A stretch of DNA of 64,000 nt from Zantedeschia hybrid cultivar (lineage: Eukaryota; Streptophyta; Magnoliopsida; Alismatales; Araceae), in NCBI GenBank assembly GCA_030544215.1, contig JARZZO010000011.1, positions 12,014,001-12,078,000 of the forward strand, written 5' to 3'. The translations under genes were made by a program, and so were the position numbers. The notes under the pieces were generated by a model. The model was not told where the DNA came from, did not search any database, and saw only the letters and a list, made by a program, of their open reading frames with translations. The number at the start of each line of letters is the position of its first letter. The first letter of the stretch is position 1. Shown here in pieces: positions 1 to 12,530 of this stretch.

Positions 1-656
1 GAGCAGATTGTATCAATTACCTCACAAAGATTAAGAGTGAATCTGGTACTTATCGCACTTTATTTGACCAAATAATTAATTTATACTTAATTCTTGTGAG
101 TGAAAACACATAATAACTGCTAAAATATGATGCGAAAGACCTCGTTTATCTTCTACCATATATGAATCTCTCTCAGAGTGCAGTTTGGTGCACACCTGTG
201 TGTGGGGCTAAAATTGGTCGGAATTGACTGAAATCGGCAGTTTCTTGCCGAATCCAAATTCGTCGATTTGAATTGGAATCAGTCAATCTGAATTAAAATC
301 GATTGATTCTGCATTCCATGTAATATATAAACGTGTGGGATGAGAGTTCCCCGTGTCTCTACTCCTAGACTACCCTTATGTCTTCCTTAATTTCTGGCCT
401 CTTGTTGCCATCTCTAGCTTTCAACTGCTTCCCAGGCATAAGTGTAACCTATGAAGTTCATAGGTACGCACACCTACGCAGCTACGCTGGATCCCTACCG
501 CCAACCATGCACAACATCAACAATTAACACGTTCACAAGTGTCCTATCCCTCTCCACCTTTCCTCACCTCACCTCCCCCCCAACCAATACCCTCTCTCCA
601 CCCTCCTACTGTATCGGCTCTGGTGGAGAGAGATCTAGAGAGAGAGCGAGAAGGAA
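1..656 (+). other. Upstream region of the first GDSL gene
   Basis: No gene is seen here. A stretch at about 210-320 is rich in AATCGG/AATTGG-type words and looks like transposon debris. A TATA-like ATATATAA occurs near 323-331, and a pyrimidine-rich stretch (about 545-605) followed by a GA-rich stretch (about 622-656) sits directly before the start codon, as in many plant 5' leaders. If that TATA is used, the leader would be roughly 300 nt. This is inference. Confidence 0.4.
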
Positions 657-3600
657 ATGGGGGAGTGGAGGAGGACCGTGCTCACCCTCCTCTGGCTCCA
701 CGCACTTCTCCTCCCGCTGCGACGAGCCGCAGGCGGATTAGTCCCGGCCATCATCGTCTTCGGGGACTCCACCGTGGACGCGGGCAACAACAACCGGGTG
801 GACACCGTGCTCAAGAGCAACTTCCGGCCTTACGGCCGCGACTTCGCGGGGGGGAAGCCGACGGGGCGGTTCTGCAATGGCCGCCTGGCCACCGACTTCA
901 TCTCCGAGGCCCTCGGGCTGCCGCCGGCAGTGCCCGCCTACCTCGACCCCGAGTACGGGATCGAAGACTTCGCCACCGCCGTCTGCTTCGCCTCCGCCGG
1001 CACCGGCTACGACAACGCCACCTCCGAAGTGCTGGTAAGTCTCAGTCTAGAGTCTAGACCAACAACAGATCAGTACTCTCCGTTATTTCTTCTGGGTTGG
1101 GTTGTGGGGAGGCAAATCAGCCATGCAAGAAGACTGCCGTTACCATTTCTGTGATTTGATTTCTGTAAACAAATGCAAGCACAAGCACTGCATGGGAAAC
1201 GTCAATAAGGTAGGAACAAGAACCCACACCGCTATCAATGCATGCGTGCCTTCTGGCTGTACTCCCATTACCATATTAACTTCAAGCACTTCGCGGAGGA
1301 CATCTGGAGGATGCAGAGAGAACCTGCAGAATACTGCTTTGTCTCTTTCCATGCGGGAACGAAACTAATTCTTTAGTTTTCTTTGCACTTGACAGACCTT
1401 TAACTTTGTTCGGACTTGACCTATAAGTTGACTCTAAAAAGAGTTAGGCCCCGTTTGGATGTAACTTAATTAAGAAAACGCCATTAAATTTGTCATAAAC
1501 ATATCTATCATAAAATTATTTATCATAAATGTATTTTGTTAAATTCATATTTAGTTATTGTTTTACATAAACTTAGTAACTAAGTTTATGATAAATCTGA
1601 GAGAGATTCCAGCATAAATCAACTCCTTGTAGGATTAGAGAAATTAAACACATTTATGAGATTATTTTGGGTTTAGGGTAAACTCAAATGGGTTTATGGT
1701 ACCAATATTCTTTTACCATTCAAACTAAGATTAGGGTGGAAAGCATGTATACTATAAATATAAACACATTTATTACTTGCATTCGAACGGGGCCTTAAAA
1801 TTAGATTTGGGTAAATTAAGTTTGGGTAAGAGTCATCTTGGACTATACTTTTTACTGAAATGAATTAAAAAAAAATGATTCAGATTTGCTTCAACTCATC
1901 TGACTCGTGTTCTAATTTATACTATGTGACAAATTTTTATTAAGGTGCTACTTAATTTGATGTAAAACATCATCAAAATAAATAACGCTTAAAATTAACC
2001 TACGTACGTACAGTCTTTTTTTCTTATTTTACGTGGGGATAAGATTCATGTGGCCAACTCTAAGTAAATAACATAAATTTCTGATAATTAATAATGGTGA
2101 ACTCAATTTTAGTGTATCTTGAACCAAACTAAATATGGCTTAATTATACAAGTCTAACTCAAAACTCCTAGATATGAGTAACTTTTCTTCATTCTTGTTC
2201 TACAGTCTGTGATACCCCTGTGGAAGGAGCTGGAGTACTTCAAGGAGTACCAGGGGAGGCTGAAGAGCTACATGGGGGAGGAGCGGGCGGCAACGACGGT
2301 GGCGGGGGCGCTCTACATCGTGAGCGCCGGCACCAACGACTTCCTGGAGAACTACTACGCCTCGCCGCGCCGGTCGGAGCACCGGGGCGTGGAGGAGTAC
2401 GGGGACTTCCTGGTGGGCCTCGCGGAGGGGTTAGTGAGGGAGATCTACGGGCTGGGGGGGCGGCGGGTGTCGCTGACGGGGCTGGCCCCCATCGGGTGCC
2501 TGCCGCTGGAGCGCAGCGACGACGCCGCGCGCGGGGGCGGCCGCGCCTGCGTGGAGCGCTACAACGAGGCCGCCCGGGGGTTCAACGCGAAGCTGCGGGA
2601 GATGTGCGCGCGGCTGCGGGGCGCGCTGCCGGGGCTCCGCCTGGTCTACACCCATGTGTACGACGTCTTCCTCTGGGTCGTCCAGAACCCATCACTGTTT
2701 GGTGAGTTCTTCCTTACCTACGTACAGACCCCGGTCCCCGACCTCGGTAAAAGTTCCAGTTTCTTTCTCCTTCAAACAAAAGCTCTTTTTTAATTATGAT
2801 TAATGATCATAAATAAATCTTTATATAAAACATTTAATGTTATGATCTTATAAAAGTTTATAATCATTCTTCATAGATAACATCTGAAGGGTAGGGATGC
2901 AAAATTACACGTTCTGGTGCGTGTACACTTGAATCCAAGCCAATAAAGAAACATGCTGTCAACGGCATTAATAAGATGTCCAACTAATGAAGTGTGGATC
3001 ACCTCGCTAGGTGGGAGAAGAGAGTCAAATATGATCATTGGTGGGATGTATCATCAGGTAATTAAAGAAGATGTTGTCTTTGAAGGCAAAAATGATAAAT
3101 GGCTCTGTTGCATATTACTCAAACTATGTTTGATTTTATATCCTCTTAACTTATCACATCTGCCTCGAAAGCCACAATAATGCATCATGCATTTACCTTT
3201 GGCACTAGGAACGTATAAGAATATTTTTATGGTTTTTTGGATGAGTTTAAGGGGTGTTTGCTTTGCGTAAAACAAAGTATTTCATTTTACCGCGTTCTCC
3301 GTTGTTTGGCATGATGTAAATAATATAAAATAAAATCTTGTCTGAATCTTGTCGTTCATTTGGCAGACTTATTTTTTTGTTTTGATTTCCAAAGAAGTCC
3401 CACCGTAAATTAACATAAGAAGATTTAAATATTCTCTTGTTTTATTTTACAAGCATTCAAAATTATAAAATTCACTTTTTTAAAACCATTAATGATTTTT
3501 GAAACTGATGAATTATAAAATTTTACATTAAAATAAACAACCCCTAAATGTAAGCTAGGATTCTCCTCTCTTCTATATTGATCTTCATGATCGATAACGT

Positions 3601-4214
3601 GGTTTCCCTATTGCAGAGTCTTTTTTTTTTCTCCTTAACGATTGTCCCGTCAATTTCTTGGATTATCTCCGAAGCCTCAAATTTAAATTTGAGACACCCG
3701 ACAACTTCTCATTCAAATTTCTTTCCCTTTTTGGATTCTCATAGAATCCTAGAAAAAGTAAATAGTAGGAGAATCCTCTCACACACAGCTTCACTCAAAA
3801 TTTAATACACTTCAAAAGTGCAAACAAACACTGCAAATATAGGTTGATTAGTCTTATGATACTCGTTTTTAAACTTGAAGTTTCGGGGGGCTACAAATGA
3901 AGGCATTGATCGATACTTTAATACTGAAAATGCTATATTTTTTAGGGAGTTAATTACGTCTTAACATATAGTTTTTTTCCCTCCCTTCTTTATCTCTCTC
4001 CTTCTCTTGCTGTTGGCCAGGGTTTGAGAATGTGGAGGTGGGCTGCTGTGCCACTGGGACATACGAGATGGGGTACCTGTGCAACCAGTGGAGCCCCTTC
4101 ACATGCGCAGAGGCCAACAAGTACGTCTTCTGGGACGCCTTCCACCCCACCGAGAAGATGAACTGGATCCTCGCCCACTACACCCTCAACACCAGCCTGG
4201 TGGAGTTACTGTGA
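657..4214 (+). CDS. GDSL esterase/lipase (SGNH hydrolase), 3 exons, 355 aa
   Basis: Exons are 657-1034, 2206-2701 and 4021-4214. Both introns have GT...AG ends and the joins are in phase (0 and 1). The protein is 355 aa, normal for plant GDSL lipases, and resembles the Arabidopsis At2g04570 type. It starts with a hydrophobic signal peptide (residues 1 to about 26), so it is probably secreted. Block I GDSTVDAGNNN gives the nucleophile Ser38; block II is CFASAGTGYDNATS; block III GTNDF gives the oxyanion Asn170; block V WDAFHP supplies Asp330 and His333. All catalytic residues are present, so an active ester hydrolase is expected; the substrate cannot be told. Exons are very GC-rich and introns AT-rich. 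Intron 1 (1035-2205) and intron 2 (2702-4020) each carry a MITE. A paralogue lies at 51439-55749 on the other strand. Confidence 0.93.
1447..1794. mobile_element. Tourist-like MITE in GDSL intron 1
   Basis: A 348-bp non-coding element begins GGCCCCGTTTGGATGTAA and ends with the near-inverse TTGCATTCGAACGGGGCC. It is flanked on both sides by TTA (1444-1446 and 1795-1797), the 3-bp target duplication typical of PIF/Harbinger elements. It lies wholly inside intron 1. Confidence 0.82.
3251..3544. mobile_element. MITE in GDSL intron 2, TAA duplication
   Basis: A 294-bp AT-rich segment begins GGGGTGTTTGCTTTG and ends AAAATAAACAACCCC, an imperfect terminal inverted repeat. It is flanked by TAA at 3248-3250 and 3545-3547. 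The size, ends and 3-bp duplication fit a PIF/Harbinger-type MITE. It has no coding capacity. Confidence 0.65.
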
Positions 4215-4458
4215 GGTGTGAAGTCCCCAAGGGAATGGAAGTATTTAGTATCGGATTTGGTGTAATCCTCAAGATTAGATAACTTATGGATAATGTCATT
4301 ATGGGAGGTTCCTCATTTTGATGAACCCGAGGTGTAAGGGTTGTTCAGTGTATTGAAAATGCTGTAAAACATATTTTCGATGTTTTCCGTACGTGTATAT
4401 CGTACTCTAAGCATTTTATTCAATTTTATTTTTCAGTCCGGTATCATAAAAAAATAGA

Positions 4459-4711
4459 ATTTCTTACATATAAATCTTTATAATCTTGTGATATTACAAA
4501 TAAATCCTTCAATTTGAATGTTTACAAATAAATCTTCACAATCGTAACTTTCTTACAAATAAACTCTTTAACACTCTCAAGAATTTATTTGTAAGTTTTA
4601 GAGAGCTTTCACTAATTCACAGTAAATTGTGGAGACTTATTTGTAAATAATTAGATTAAGAGAATTCATTTGTAATATCACAGGATTATAAAAATTTATA
4701 TGCAAAAAATC
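4459..4711. mobile_element. Fold-back MITE-like inverted repeat
   Basis: The left arm (about 4459-4505, containing ATAATCTTGTGATATTAC) is the inverse of the right arm (about 4660-4711, containing GTAATATCACAGGATTAT). The inner part repeats words such as TTACAAATAAA and TTATTTGTAA in both orientations, so most of the segment can fold on itself. It starts about 245 bp after the GDSL stop codon. No target duplication was resolved. Confidence 0.6.
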
Positions 4712-5678
4712 CTAAAAAATAATATGATTTTAAAATTAGAAACCAAAGCTAGTTTCTTCTAACTCAAATTAAAATTTTGATAGTTCTGAAATGTTTATAA
4801 AATATTCGACGCCCCCTATTGATCCCAAATGCACAAAACTGAAGGTGAATTTTTGTGGCTCTTGTAGGGTTCGAAAGGGAACAATAGAGATCATAATTCT
4901 CCCCCACCACATCCCCTTCCTCTCTATTCCTCTCAAACCTCTTCCTCTGTTTGGCTAGCTTTAGTTCCACTGAAGTGTAGGATCGTGAGTTTCTCTGCTT
5001 TAATCTTTTGCCTTCGGCATTTACATCAACATTGGTCATGATTCATAAATATCAGAGCGGCAATCAGCAATAACTACCCCAACAACAACAAACAACAAAG
5101 TTGACATCAAAGTAGCAAACAACAACGGCTCTAACTTTGATCATGTTAACTCTAGCCCTTGGAGGACACAGCACACAGGATAGGGAAGAGAGGCCAGTCC
5201 TATCATCCTATGGGACAGAAGAGACAAGTGCAGAGGTGGCATCTTAAGTAGGGAGGAAGATTGAAATGAGCAATCTATTTTTCTCTTTAATTTTAATTTA
5301 GTAGGAAACTAAGGAAATAATCTATCTACTTAGCAGGAGTAAGGCTGTTTATATCCTCTGTTCTTCAGACTCACAAATAGTGGGAGTCTCGTGCAGCTTG
5401 TTTTAGGAAACTAAAATTAAAAATGAATAAAAGAATCAACAGTTGCATGTAGTGCACAAAAGTTAATGCTCGATTAAATGGTATGAGGATCACTAACAAG
5501 GGTCTCTTTGTTTACACTAGCAGCACACCTGGGAGAGAGTACCCGGCTATCACTTAACTAATTTTCCTGGAATTCTTTTTTCATTAGATTTCAAGAGAAT
5601 GAAAGGGTTTCTTTGGGAGCCTTCCTAAGGCTGCTACAGATACAGGATATAAGGATGACTTTTGAGAATCCATAATAA
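4712..5678. other. Intergenic stretch, no gene seen
   Basis: AT-rich sequence without a supported coding region. The longest open frame here (- strand, about 4764-5039) has no recognisable domain and is not supported. Confidence 0.5.
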
Positions 5679-5986
5679 GATTGATTTCATACAAACCTGC
5701 CTTACATGCAAATATTAAATATGCCCCTCTTCGTTATGGAACTTCATGTATATCCTCGTTATGATAACATTCTATCAAAAGTGTCACCGGTGGATATTAT
5801 ATCATTTTAACGAGAGTATATATGGTATTACAGATAATATCAAATATACTTTTATTATGATAACATCCTATCAAAAGTGCCACTAGTGGATACTATATCA
5901 TTTTAACAAGGTATATATAATATTTTGTAAATAACAAAGATATATCTAATATTTTACACATAAAGAGAGTTTATATGAAATCAATC
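5679..5986. mobile_element. MITE-like element with internal duplication
   Basis: It starts GATTGATTTCATACAAAC and ends with the inverse of GATTGATTTCATATAAAC. Inside, a block of about 70 bp beginning TTATGATAACAT is repeated with a period of about 97 bp (near 5759 and 5856). Its ends resemble the ends of the large element at 39245-48081 (shared TTTCATA.TAA and an AATATGCC segment). No target duplication was found. Confidence 0.55.
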
Positions 5987-6097
5987 CTTCGTAATGACAT
6001 GATAAAGTTGCATTTGTTTACGTTATTTTTAAAAATAACTTTTTCCCAAAGTCTTAGTCCTTCAACTCTGGTGCCACACCATACTATAAACAAACAT

Positions 6098-6425
6098 GCC
6101 CTTTAGACTTTATAAACGTACGTATAATGACCACCCTTTTTGGCTTGTAGAAGGGAAGGAAAGTAGGAAAGTGAAAAATATGTGTGAATAGTCGAGAAAG
6201 TGAGTTCCACACTAGAAACGAGACCAACCTTACCTTTTTTTTTTTTTGAAAAGATAAAGAGGCCCTTTAGACTTTATAAACGCACGTATAATGACCACCC
6301 TTTTTGGCTTGTAGAAGGGAAGGAAAGTAGGAAAGTGAAAAATATGTGTGAATAGTCGAGAAAGTGAGTTCCACACTAGAAACGAGGCCAACCTTACCTT
6401 TTTTTTTTTTTGGAAAGATAAAGTG
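6098..6425. repeat. Tandem 164-bp duplication at the LINE 3' junction
   Basis: Two nearly identical 164-bp units (6098-6261 and 6262-6425) each hold the LINE's 14-bp flanking sequence, a run of 13 T and the first bases of the LINE's 3' end. The T runs are 6235-6247 and 6399-6411. The second unit continues into the LINE; the first stops after about 14 bp of it. Confidence 0.9.
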
Positions 6426-6444
6426 GGGGGAAAACCCCATTGCA

Positions 6445-9400
6445 TTACGGAGGCTTAAAAGGTTTAGAGATTACAATATCTAAAACAAGATTAGGGATAG
6501 TAGGGGGGTAAAAATTCCCATCCTGATTACAGGTTAATGCAAATTTGGCTATGGCGTGAGCAGCTCCATTAGCTTTCCGTGGAGCGAAAAGGAGGGAAGT
6601 GTTGGAGTGAGTCAAGAGGAGCTGGCAGTCTTGAATGGGAATCCCAATTTTCCAAGGGGTGTGGGATTTCTGAAGAATAGCAAAGATCACCTTCTATGCA
6701 TCTCCTTCAACAATTGTTGGGGTCTGCCACTCGGAAGCCGTCTCAAGCCCAGCTTTAAAGGTCAACGCTTCAACCAACAGCGGGTCACAATGGGGAACAA
6801 TGCTGGATGCACAGCTTAAGATACAGCCGCGATCATTTCTGATAACAATGCCAATTGTGCCTCAATCAGTCGCAGTAGCAGCATCCACATTAAGCTTAAT
6901 GGATCCCCTGGGAGGGCATTGCCAACAATGCTTTGTTTTATGGTTATCCCGCCAACGGATTGGAGAATTCAGTTCCCAGTCTTAGAAATCCTTAGAAGCT
7001 TGTTGTATAATAAGGAAAGGTACATGCTTGGATTTGTCGAAGATAGCACGGTTCCTGGCTTTCCAAATATTCCAGATAATTGCCATACAAAAACTAATGT
7101 GCTCGCGGTCTTGCTTGTGATAAGTGAATGGAGGGCTGCTCCATTGAATTAGTTTATCCTGGAGGAATTTCTGGTCCAAAGAGGGCTTATAACCCAAAGG
7201 AGAACACTTCCAGACTAGTTTAGCAAATTCACAGTCAAAGAGAGCATGATCAATAGATTCAGTCGAACAACCACAAATTTGGCAGTTAGCTTCCACATAA
7301 GGAATTCTGCTAGCTATCAATTCCTGAACTGGGAGGGCCTGGTTTAAGGCTTTCCAAAAGAAGTGGATAACCTTGAGAGGGACAATATTACTTAGCTTTG
7401 AGTCCCATAGTACTATCCAAATTTTTGAGGAGCTAGAAGAGGACGGTGGGAGGTTGCCATCGTGGAGGGCCCGATAGGCAGATTTTGAAGTAATGGATCC
7501 ATGCTCAGAGTTTCTCCAGATCCAAGTATCCCCATTTGGTTTAGGGATCAAAGGTAGAGGAATAGAGGAGATAATATCAGCATATTGGTCCGAGAAATAC
7601 TTGTGTAGGGCCGAGTGGTTCCACTCCGTTAATGATGAGATCCGACACTCTGTTTGGTAACGGAGCAGGAGCATCACTTCTGGGAATTGGGTTGTTTACT
7701 ATGCCAAGAATCCAAGGGTCTTGCCATATGTTGGTGCCCATCCCATCTTGGATGATAACATTTGAGTTTGCTCTGAGAATATCCCTAACTGAGAGAATTG
7801 CAGACCAAGTATCAGAAGCAGTAGTGGGCTTCTTGCAATCCCAGAAGGATTTAGTTCTCATATATTTAGATCTCAGAAGGATAGTCCAGAGAGACGTGTG
7901 GTCTTGGAGAAAGTTCCGGGCAAGCTTAAGAATAGCTACTCTATTAGTATCAATCAGATTTTTGATGCCTAGTCCACCAACCTGTTTGTGCCTGGTAATG
8001 TGGTCCCATTTGCAGAGCCGGATCCGATTCTTGTGCTGCATGGCTTTCCACCAGAAAGCATTTTGAACTTGAGTGAGTTTCATGAGGGTGGCTTTGGGTA
8101 ACATAGTTGTGGCCATGACATGGGACGGAATGGCCGCTAACGTGGATTTAATGAGAGTGGTCCTCCCTGCCGTAGAGAGGGTATTAGATTTCCAGCCATT
8201 CAATCTGCATTTAACCTTCTCTTCGAAGAATTGGTATCGAGAAATTTTGCCTTTGCTTGGCCAAATGGGTACCCCAAGATAGAGCTCATCTTTCTTTAGG
8301 TTGGGGATACCAATGAGTTGGCTCAATAGAAGTTGGGTTGCTCTAGGGGTGTTGGAACTGAAGATAATACCAGATTTGTTATTGTTGACAGATTGGCCAG
8401 ACCAAGAAGCATACTCGTTCATGTAGTTAGAAAATTCAATGATCTCCTTGTCCTCAGCTTTGCCAAACATGAAAATATCATCGGCGAACATCATGTGGGT
8501 GGTTGTGGGAGCAACTGGATTGATCTTTATGCCACGGATGCTTCAAGTTGAGAATTTAGAGTGAAGAAGGTCCGAAAAAGCGTCAGCTGCAAGGATGTAA
8601 GTATAAGGGGAAGGGTGACATCCCTGTCTGAGACCTCGAGTTGGCCGGATGAAGCCAGAATGCTCACCATTGATGGAGATGGTGTAGCTAACAGTAGTGA
8701 CACATTGCATGAACAATCTAATAACTTTGGTGGAGAATCCAAATTTGCTTAAAACCGTCTCAATGAAAGACCATTCAAGGCTGTCATAGGCGTTGTGAAT
8801 GTCAACTTTGAGGCCAAAGAAGCAAGATTTGCCTTTCTTGTGTCTAAGGGAGTGTATGAGCTCTTTCACCGTAACAGTAGAATTCACAATTTGTTGGTTG
8901 GGAACAAAGGCAGATTGGTATTGGGAGATAACGAATGGGAGGAGAGTTTTGAGTCTAGCAGTAAGGATTTTAGCAATGATTCGATATGTAGTATTAGTCA
9001 GGCTAATGGGTCGGAAATCACTGGGGGTGGATGGGTTGTTTTTCTTGGGGATAAGGGCAATAACAATATGGTTTAGATGGAAAGGCATGGAGGCTAGGCT
9101 GAAGAAGGATTGGACCAGGTCAGAGACCTGGTCTTTAAGAATTGGCCAATACGTCTGAAGGAAGATAGGAGGAAGACCATCAAGTCCAAGAGCTTTCCTA
9201 GGGTGCATGGATTTAAGGGCCATTTCAATCTACAAGATGAAGGGGATAGCAGAAATACTGTTGTTTGGTTCAATGCCAATGGGGTTAGTGACCTGGAGGT
9301 TATCCCTAGGGAGGTGGGTAGTAGTGGTGGAGGTGTAGAGCTTAGTGAAGTGATTGATGAAGGTCTGTTTGATAGGAAGGTCCTCCCCAGACCAGCTGCC

Positions 9401-10465
9401 ATCAAGGAGTTTAATCCATTCAATTCTATTGAATCTTCTCATGTTTAGGACACTAATATGAAAAAACTTAGTATTCATGTCCCCCTCCGTAAGCCAGAAT
9501 TTTTTTGCCCGTTGTCTCCGGAATTCATCTTCAAGCTTGAGTAGATTCTCATACTGTTTGGTGAGTTCAGCCGCCTGCTTGATCATATTGTCAGTTGGAG
9601 GATTTTTGTTAAGACTGTCCAGTTGTTTGCCAATAACATCCAATTGGTTTCTCAAGTTGGGAAATGAATTTTTTCTCTAGTTCTGAATGTCCTTCTGCAA
9701 GTTTAGAATTTTCCTCCTGTAATGCTGGGCAAGGCTAGGACCAGACTCCCAGCTTTTAGAGATAACTTCCTGAAGGTCCTGGCGCTGAATCCACATAGAT
9801 TCAAACTTGAAATTTACCCTCCTCTTCTTCTGGAATGCTGCACAATAATGTAGATTGGATTGTGGTCACTGCCCACTCTAGGAAGATGATAGACTGAAGT
9901 GTGGGGGAATTGGAGATTCCAAGTAGTGTTGCACAAAGTCCTATCTAGTCTTTCTCTGATAAAGCCACCTCACAGATAAAGTTCCTGAAGTCATTATTCC
10001 TACTATTATTGTAAGGGGAACCACCTTGCTTCTCCTGCCAATTTAGAATGGCATTCATGTCGCCCATCAAAAGTAGAGGTTCATTGTGATTGCTGATGAG
10101 TTGGCCATATCATTCCACATTTGCTTACGGGCTTGAGTATTGGTTGAGGCATAAATGCATATTAGGAGCCAGTTGGTACAATTGTCATAAATAGTAGTTG
10201 CAATCCAATGCTGGTTTGAAGAGATAACATTAAGCTGTAAATCTTGGCTCCACCATAACCATAAACCCCCTGATCTTCCAATAGGATTAACATAGTGATA
10301 GGTGTTAATGTTATTTTTCTCAAAAAAATACTTAGTTTTGTCCTGAGAGGCCTTGGTTTCAGAGATGAAGGTGATGTCAGGCCTTATGAAGTGGATCAAT
10401 TGAGTGAGGTAAGGAACTGTCGTTGATCCACCTATGCCACGACAGTTCCAGGATAATAGTCTCAT
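6445..10465 (-). pseudogene. LINE ORF2: endonuclease, reverse transcriptase, RNase H (broken)
   Basis: Reading from 10465 down: an APE-type endonuclease starts MRLLSWNCRGIGG with the ISETKA motif, and SDHNP (about 9.86 kb) is its catalytic end. The reverse transcriptase follows, with HPRKALGLDG, a SLTN block, the RQGC block and FADD (about 8.49 kb). A zinc-binding zf-RVT tail contains CQICGCSTESIDHALFDC (about 7.2-7.3 kb). An RNase H remnant lies at 6445 to about 6.9 kb. Breaks: probable frameshifts near 10105, 9965 and 7640; in-frame stops at 9230-9232, 8543-8545 and 6982-6984. Domain order is that of plant L1 LINEs. The product would nick DNA and copy the element's RNA at the nick; this copy cannot. 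Confidence 0.9.
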
Positions 10466-10634
10466 TTGGACCCTCGCGGCTCTTTAGGCTCAACCGCAAA
10501 GACCACAATGTCAAATGCACTTGATACTCTTCCTTGTTTCTCCTCCTCTGAACTTGGTTGCCTAGGATTGGAGTTTGGGTTCATTTTCTTTGGTTTCCGG
10601 TGTAGCTCTGGTGCATGGGTATTAGGTGGGATAT

Positions 10635-12056
10635 TCAGTTCAAGTGGGTACTCAAAAGGGGGGTGGAATGTGTGTGTGTGTGGGGGGGGTTGGTATCTTG
10701 CTCAGCTTTTTGTTTTTTTTCTTTTGTGGTGGTAGGAGTACAGTCTTCTGGTGGAGCTCTTTTCCTCTGGACATTTGGGGGAATGCTGACAGCCAGCTTA
10801 GGGGGGTTTGCCTGTTGGGTATAAGGGAGTTGGTTTATAAGGTTTGTTTGGGTTAGGTTTGTAGATGGAGGTTTTGTGCTCAAGGCCTGGGATTTGGATG
10901 GGATAGACACATTATGGTGATGTGGCTAGGGGTGGATATGCAATGGCAGTGGCGGCATTTGTTGCAGAAGCTTGTGTCTAGGATTTTGTTCAGGATTGTC
11001 CAGGCTGTCCATACTCTGTAACCAGTCTGTATCTGTTATACGGTTAGGAGCTATGTGTACTGGTATAGGAGCAGAGTAGTGATCTTTTGGGGATGTCTTG
11101 TCACTGCAAGTCTTCTCCCTGCCTGAGTTGGTGCTGTCAGTACCAAAATTCAGTCGTTTGTTCCTGCATTTTCCTTGGACGTCTCCATCGACTTCTAATC
11201 TCATCTCATCACTTCGGGTTATGTATTTTTGGGTGACAGGCTCAAGGTCAGGGGATTGGGTAGGAGTTTTACCTGGGGAGGATAGAGTGGCTTTGAGCCA
11301 GTCGCCATATTTGAAATTCAAAGTTGTTTCCATTTTTTGCTTTAGCATAGGAGAGTAGTGGTCCTTGATCTGGGATCGGCCTTCTTTCCAATTTGAACAA
11401 GTGTCAACTGAATGCTCAAGAACTCCACAGAAGTGACAGAATTTTGGGAGCCTCTCATATCGAACTTGAAATTTTCGAACACTGTTGTCTGGGAGTTTAG
11501 TAACTAGCACATATTTCAGGGGTTTCTTTATATCCAAACCAACTTTGATTCGAGCATAATTTCTCCACCTCTCCACCTCCCTGGGTATCAAAGGATGAGG
11601 ATTCCCAAGTTGTTCAGCTAGTTTCATAACAATATGAGGTATAAGGAACTCCTCAAGAATGTCAAAAATTCTGACCCATAGTTCCCCTCTACTTGGGCTA
11701 TATTCAGATGGTGCAATATTTGGCCTGCCTCTTTCAACAAGGATCATTTCCCCCTCATAGAACCATGGAATTCTTTTACAGATGGTGTCTACATCATCCA
11801 GGCTTGGAAAACGTAATAGGAACATGTTGTCTGGGTAATCCAGGAACTGCCATGCCCCTTTCGGTTTCCAAAGTCTGCTGATCCATTCTCGGATTCCCGT
11901 TGGGCGAATTTTCTGGTGGGATACTATTTTAAGGATTATGGTGTGCTTCCATCGTTCAACTTCCTCAGATTCTAACTCCAGCTTAATCTCCTCCTGTTCT
12001 TGTGTTGCCATGAGGTGCTGGAATCTAAGAAGTATCTCTTCTTCTCCCCCCTCCAT
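10635..12056 (-). pseudogene. LINE ORF1: DUF4283 and CCHC zinc-knuckle protein
   Basis: The first 376 codons (12056 to 10926) are open. They carry a DUF4283-like region (residues about 35-185) and a zinc knuckle C207-x2-C210-x4-H215-x4-C220. The reading frame stops at a TAG (10926-10928) but stays open in the same frame to about 10635 with a Pro/Thr/Lys-rich tail. The TAG therefore looks like a premature stop, not the true end. ORF1 proteins of this type bind the element's RNA. The start was taken at the first Met of the open stretch. Confidence 0.82.
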
Positions 12057-12211
12057 CTGGTTCTGGTCCGGGGCGTTTGGTTCTATCGAAGAGATGGGGA
12101 GGACAAGGGCTGGTAAGTGGGTTAATAAGTCATAGGCACTGGGATGGAAGGTGGAGGGAGACTAGAGGACGGTAGGAGGAGTAACGTAAATTTGAAAGGG
12201 CGGTTAAAGAG

Positions 12212-12216
12212 GAAAG
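12212..12216. repeat. Target-site duplication of the Athila-like element, left
   Basis: GAAAG directly before the 5' LTR is repeated directly after the 3' LTR at 23391-23395. Five base pairs is the usual duplication for Ty3/gypsy integration. Confidence 0.92.
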
Positions 12217-12473
12217 TGTTAAGTCCGCGATTTTACATAAATAACAGATCAAATTTACATAATTTGCTATCAATTTAAAGGACAAAATCACATGGAATGA
12301 TAAGATAAACCATTTGCGCATTCAGAATCTGAATTTTAAAATTTCATCACTCCATGGATGGAATAAGGGTAGCAATTCCATTTTCTCAGCAATTATTTAA
12401 TGCGCAGTCAAAGGATTTATGGCTATGAGAACTTAACTGTTATTTTATGTGAAATAGGACATGAACAAGCAGA

Positions 12474-12530
12474 TGGCATAGTGGTTGGACCACCCGAACG
12501 TCAAGGAAGCAACCAGGGTTCGAATCCTGG
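12474..12530 (+). promoter_or_regulatory. tRNA-like A box and B box inside the 5' LTR
   Basis: TGGCATAGTGG (12474-12484) fits the pol III A-box consensus TRGCNNAGYNGG, and GGTTCGAATCC (12517-12527) fits the B-box consensus. CCAGG and CCTGG on either side of the B-box loop can pair like a tRNA T arm. No full cloverleaf could be made by hand, so this is a tRNA-derived remnant or internal promoter, not a tRNA gene. The 3' LTR has lost the B box and has a changed A box. Confidence 0.6.

Larger units (their letters stand above)
6399..12216 (-). mobile_element. L1-type LINE, main part (3' end to 5' UTR)
   Basis: This non-LTR retrotransposon runs on the - strand. The T run at 6399-6411 is its poly(A) tail, a stop at 6445-6447 ends the RNase H-like tail, the reverse transcriptase lies at about 7.6-9.7 kb, the endonuclease at 9.8-10.5 kb and ORF1 at 10.6-12.06 kb. 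The 5' UTR is cut at 12216 by the Athila-like element and resumes at 23396-23686. A 14-bp direct repeat, AGGCCAACCTTACC, lies at 6385-6398 and 23687-23700 and is read as the LINE's target duplication. Without the insert the LINE would be about 6.1 kb, full length for a plant L1. It is inactive because of several stops and frameshifts. Confidence 0.88.

Noticed and set aside
1102..1368. 88-codon frame on the + strand
   Set aside because: It lies within intron 1 of the GDSL gene and has no domain.
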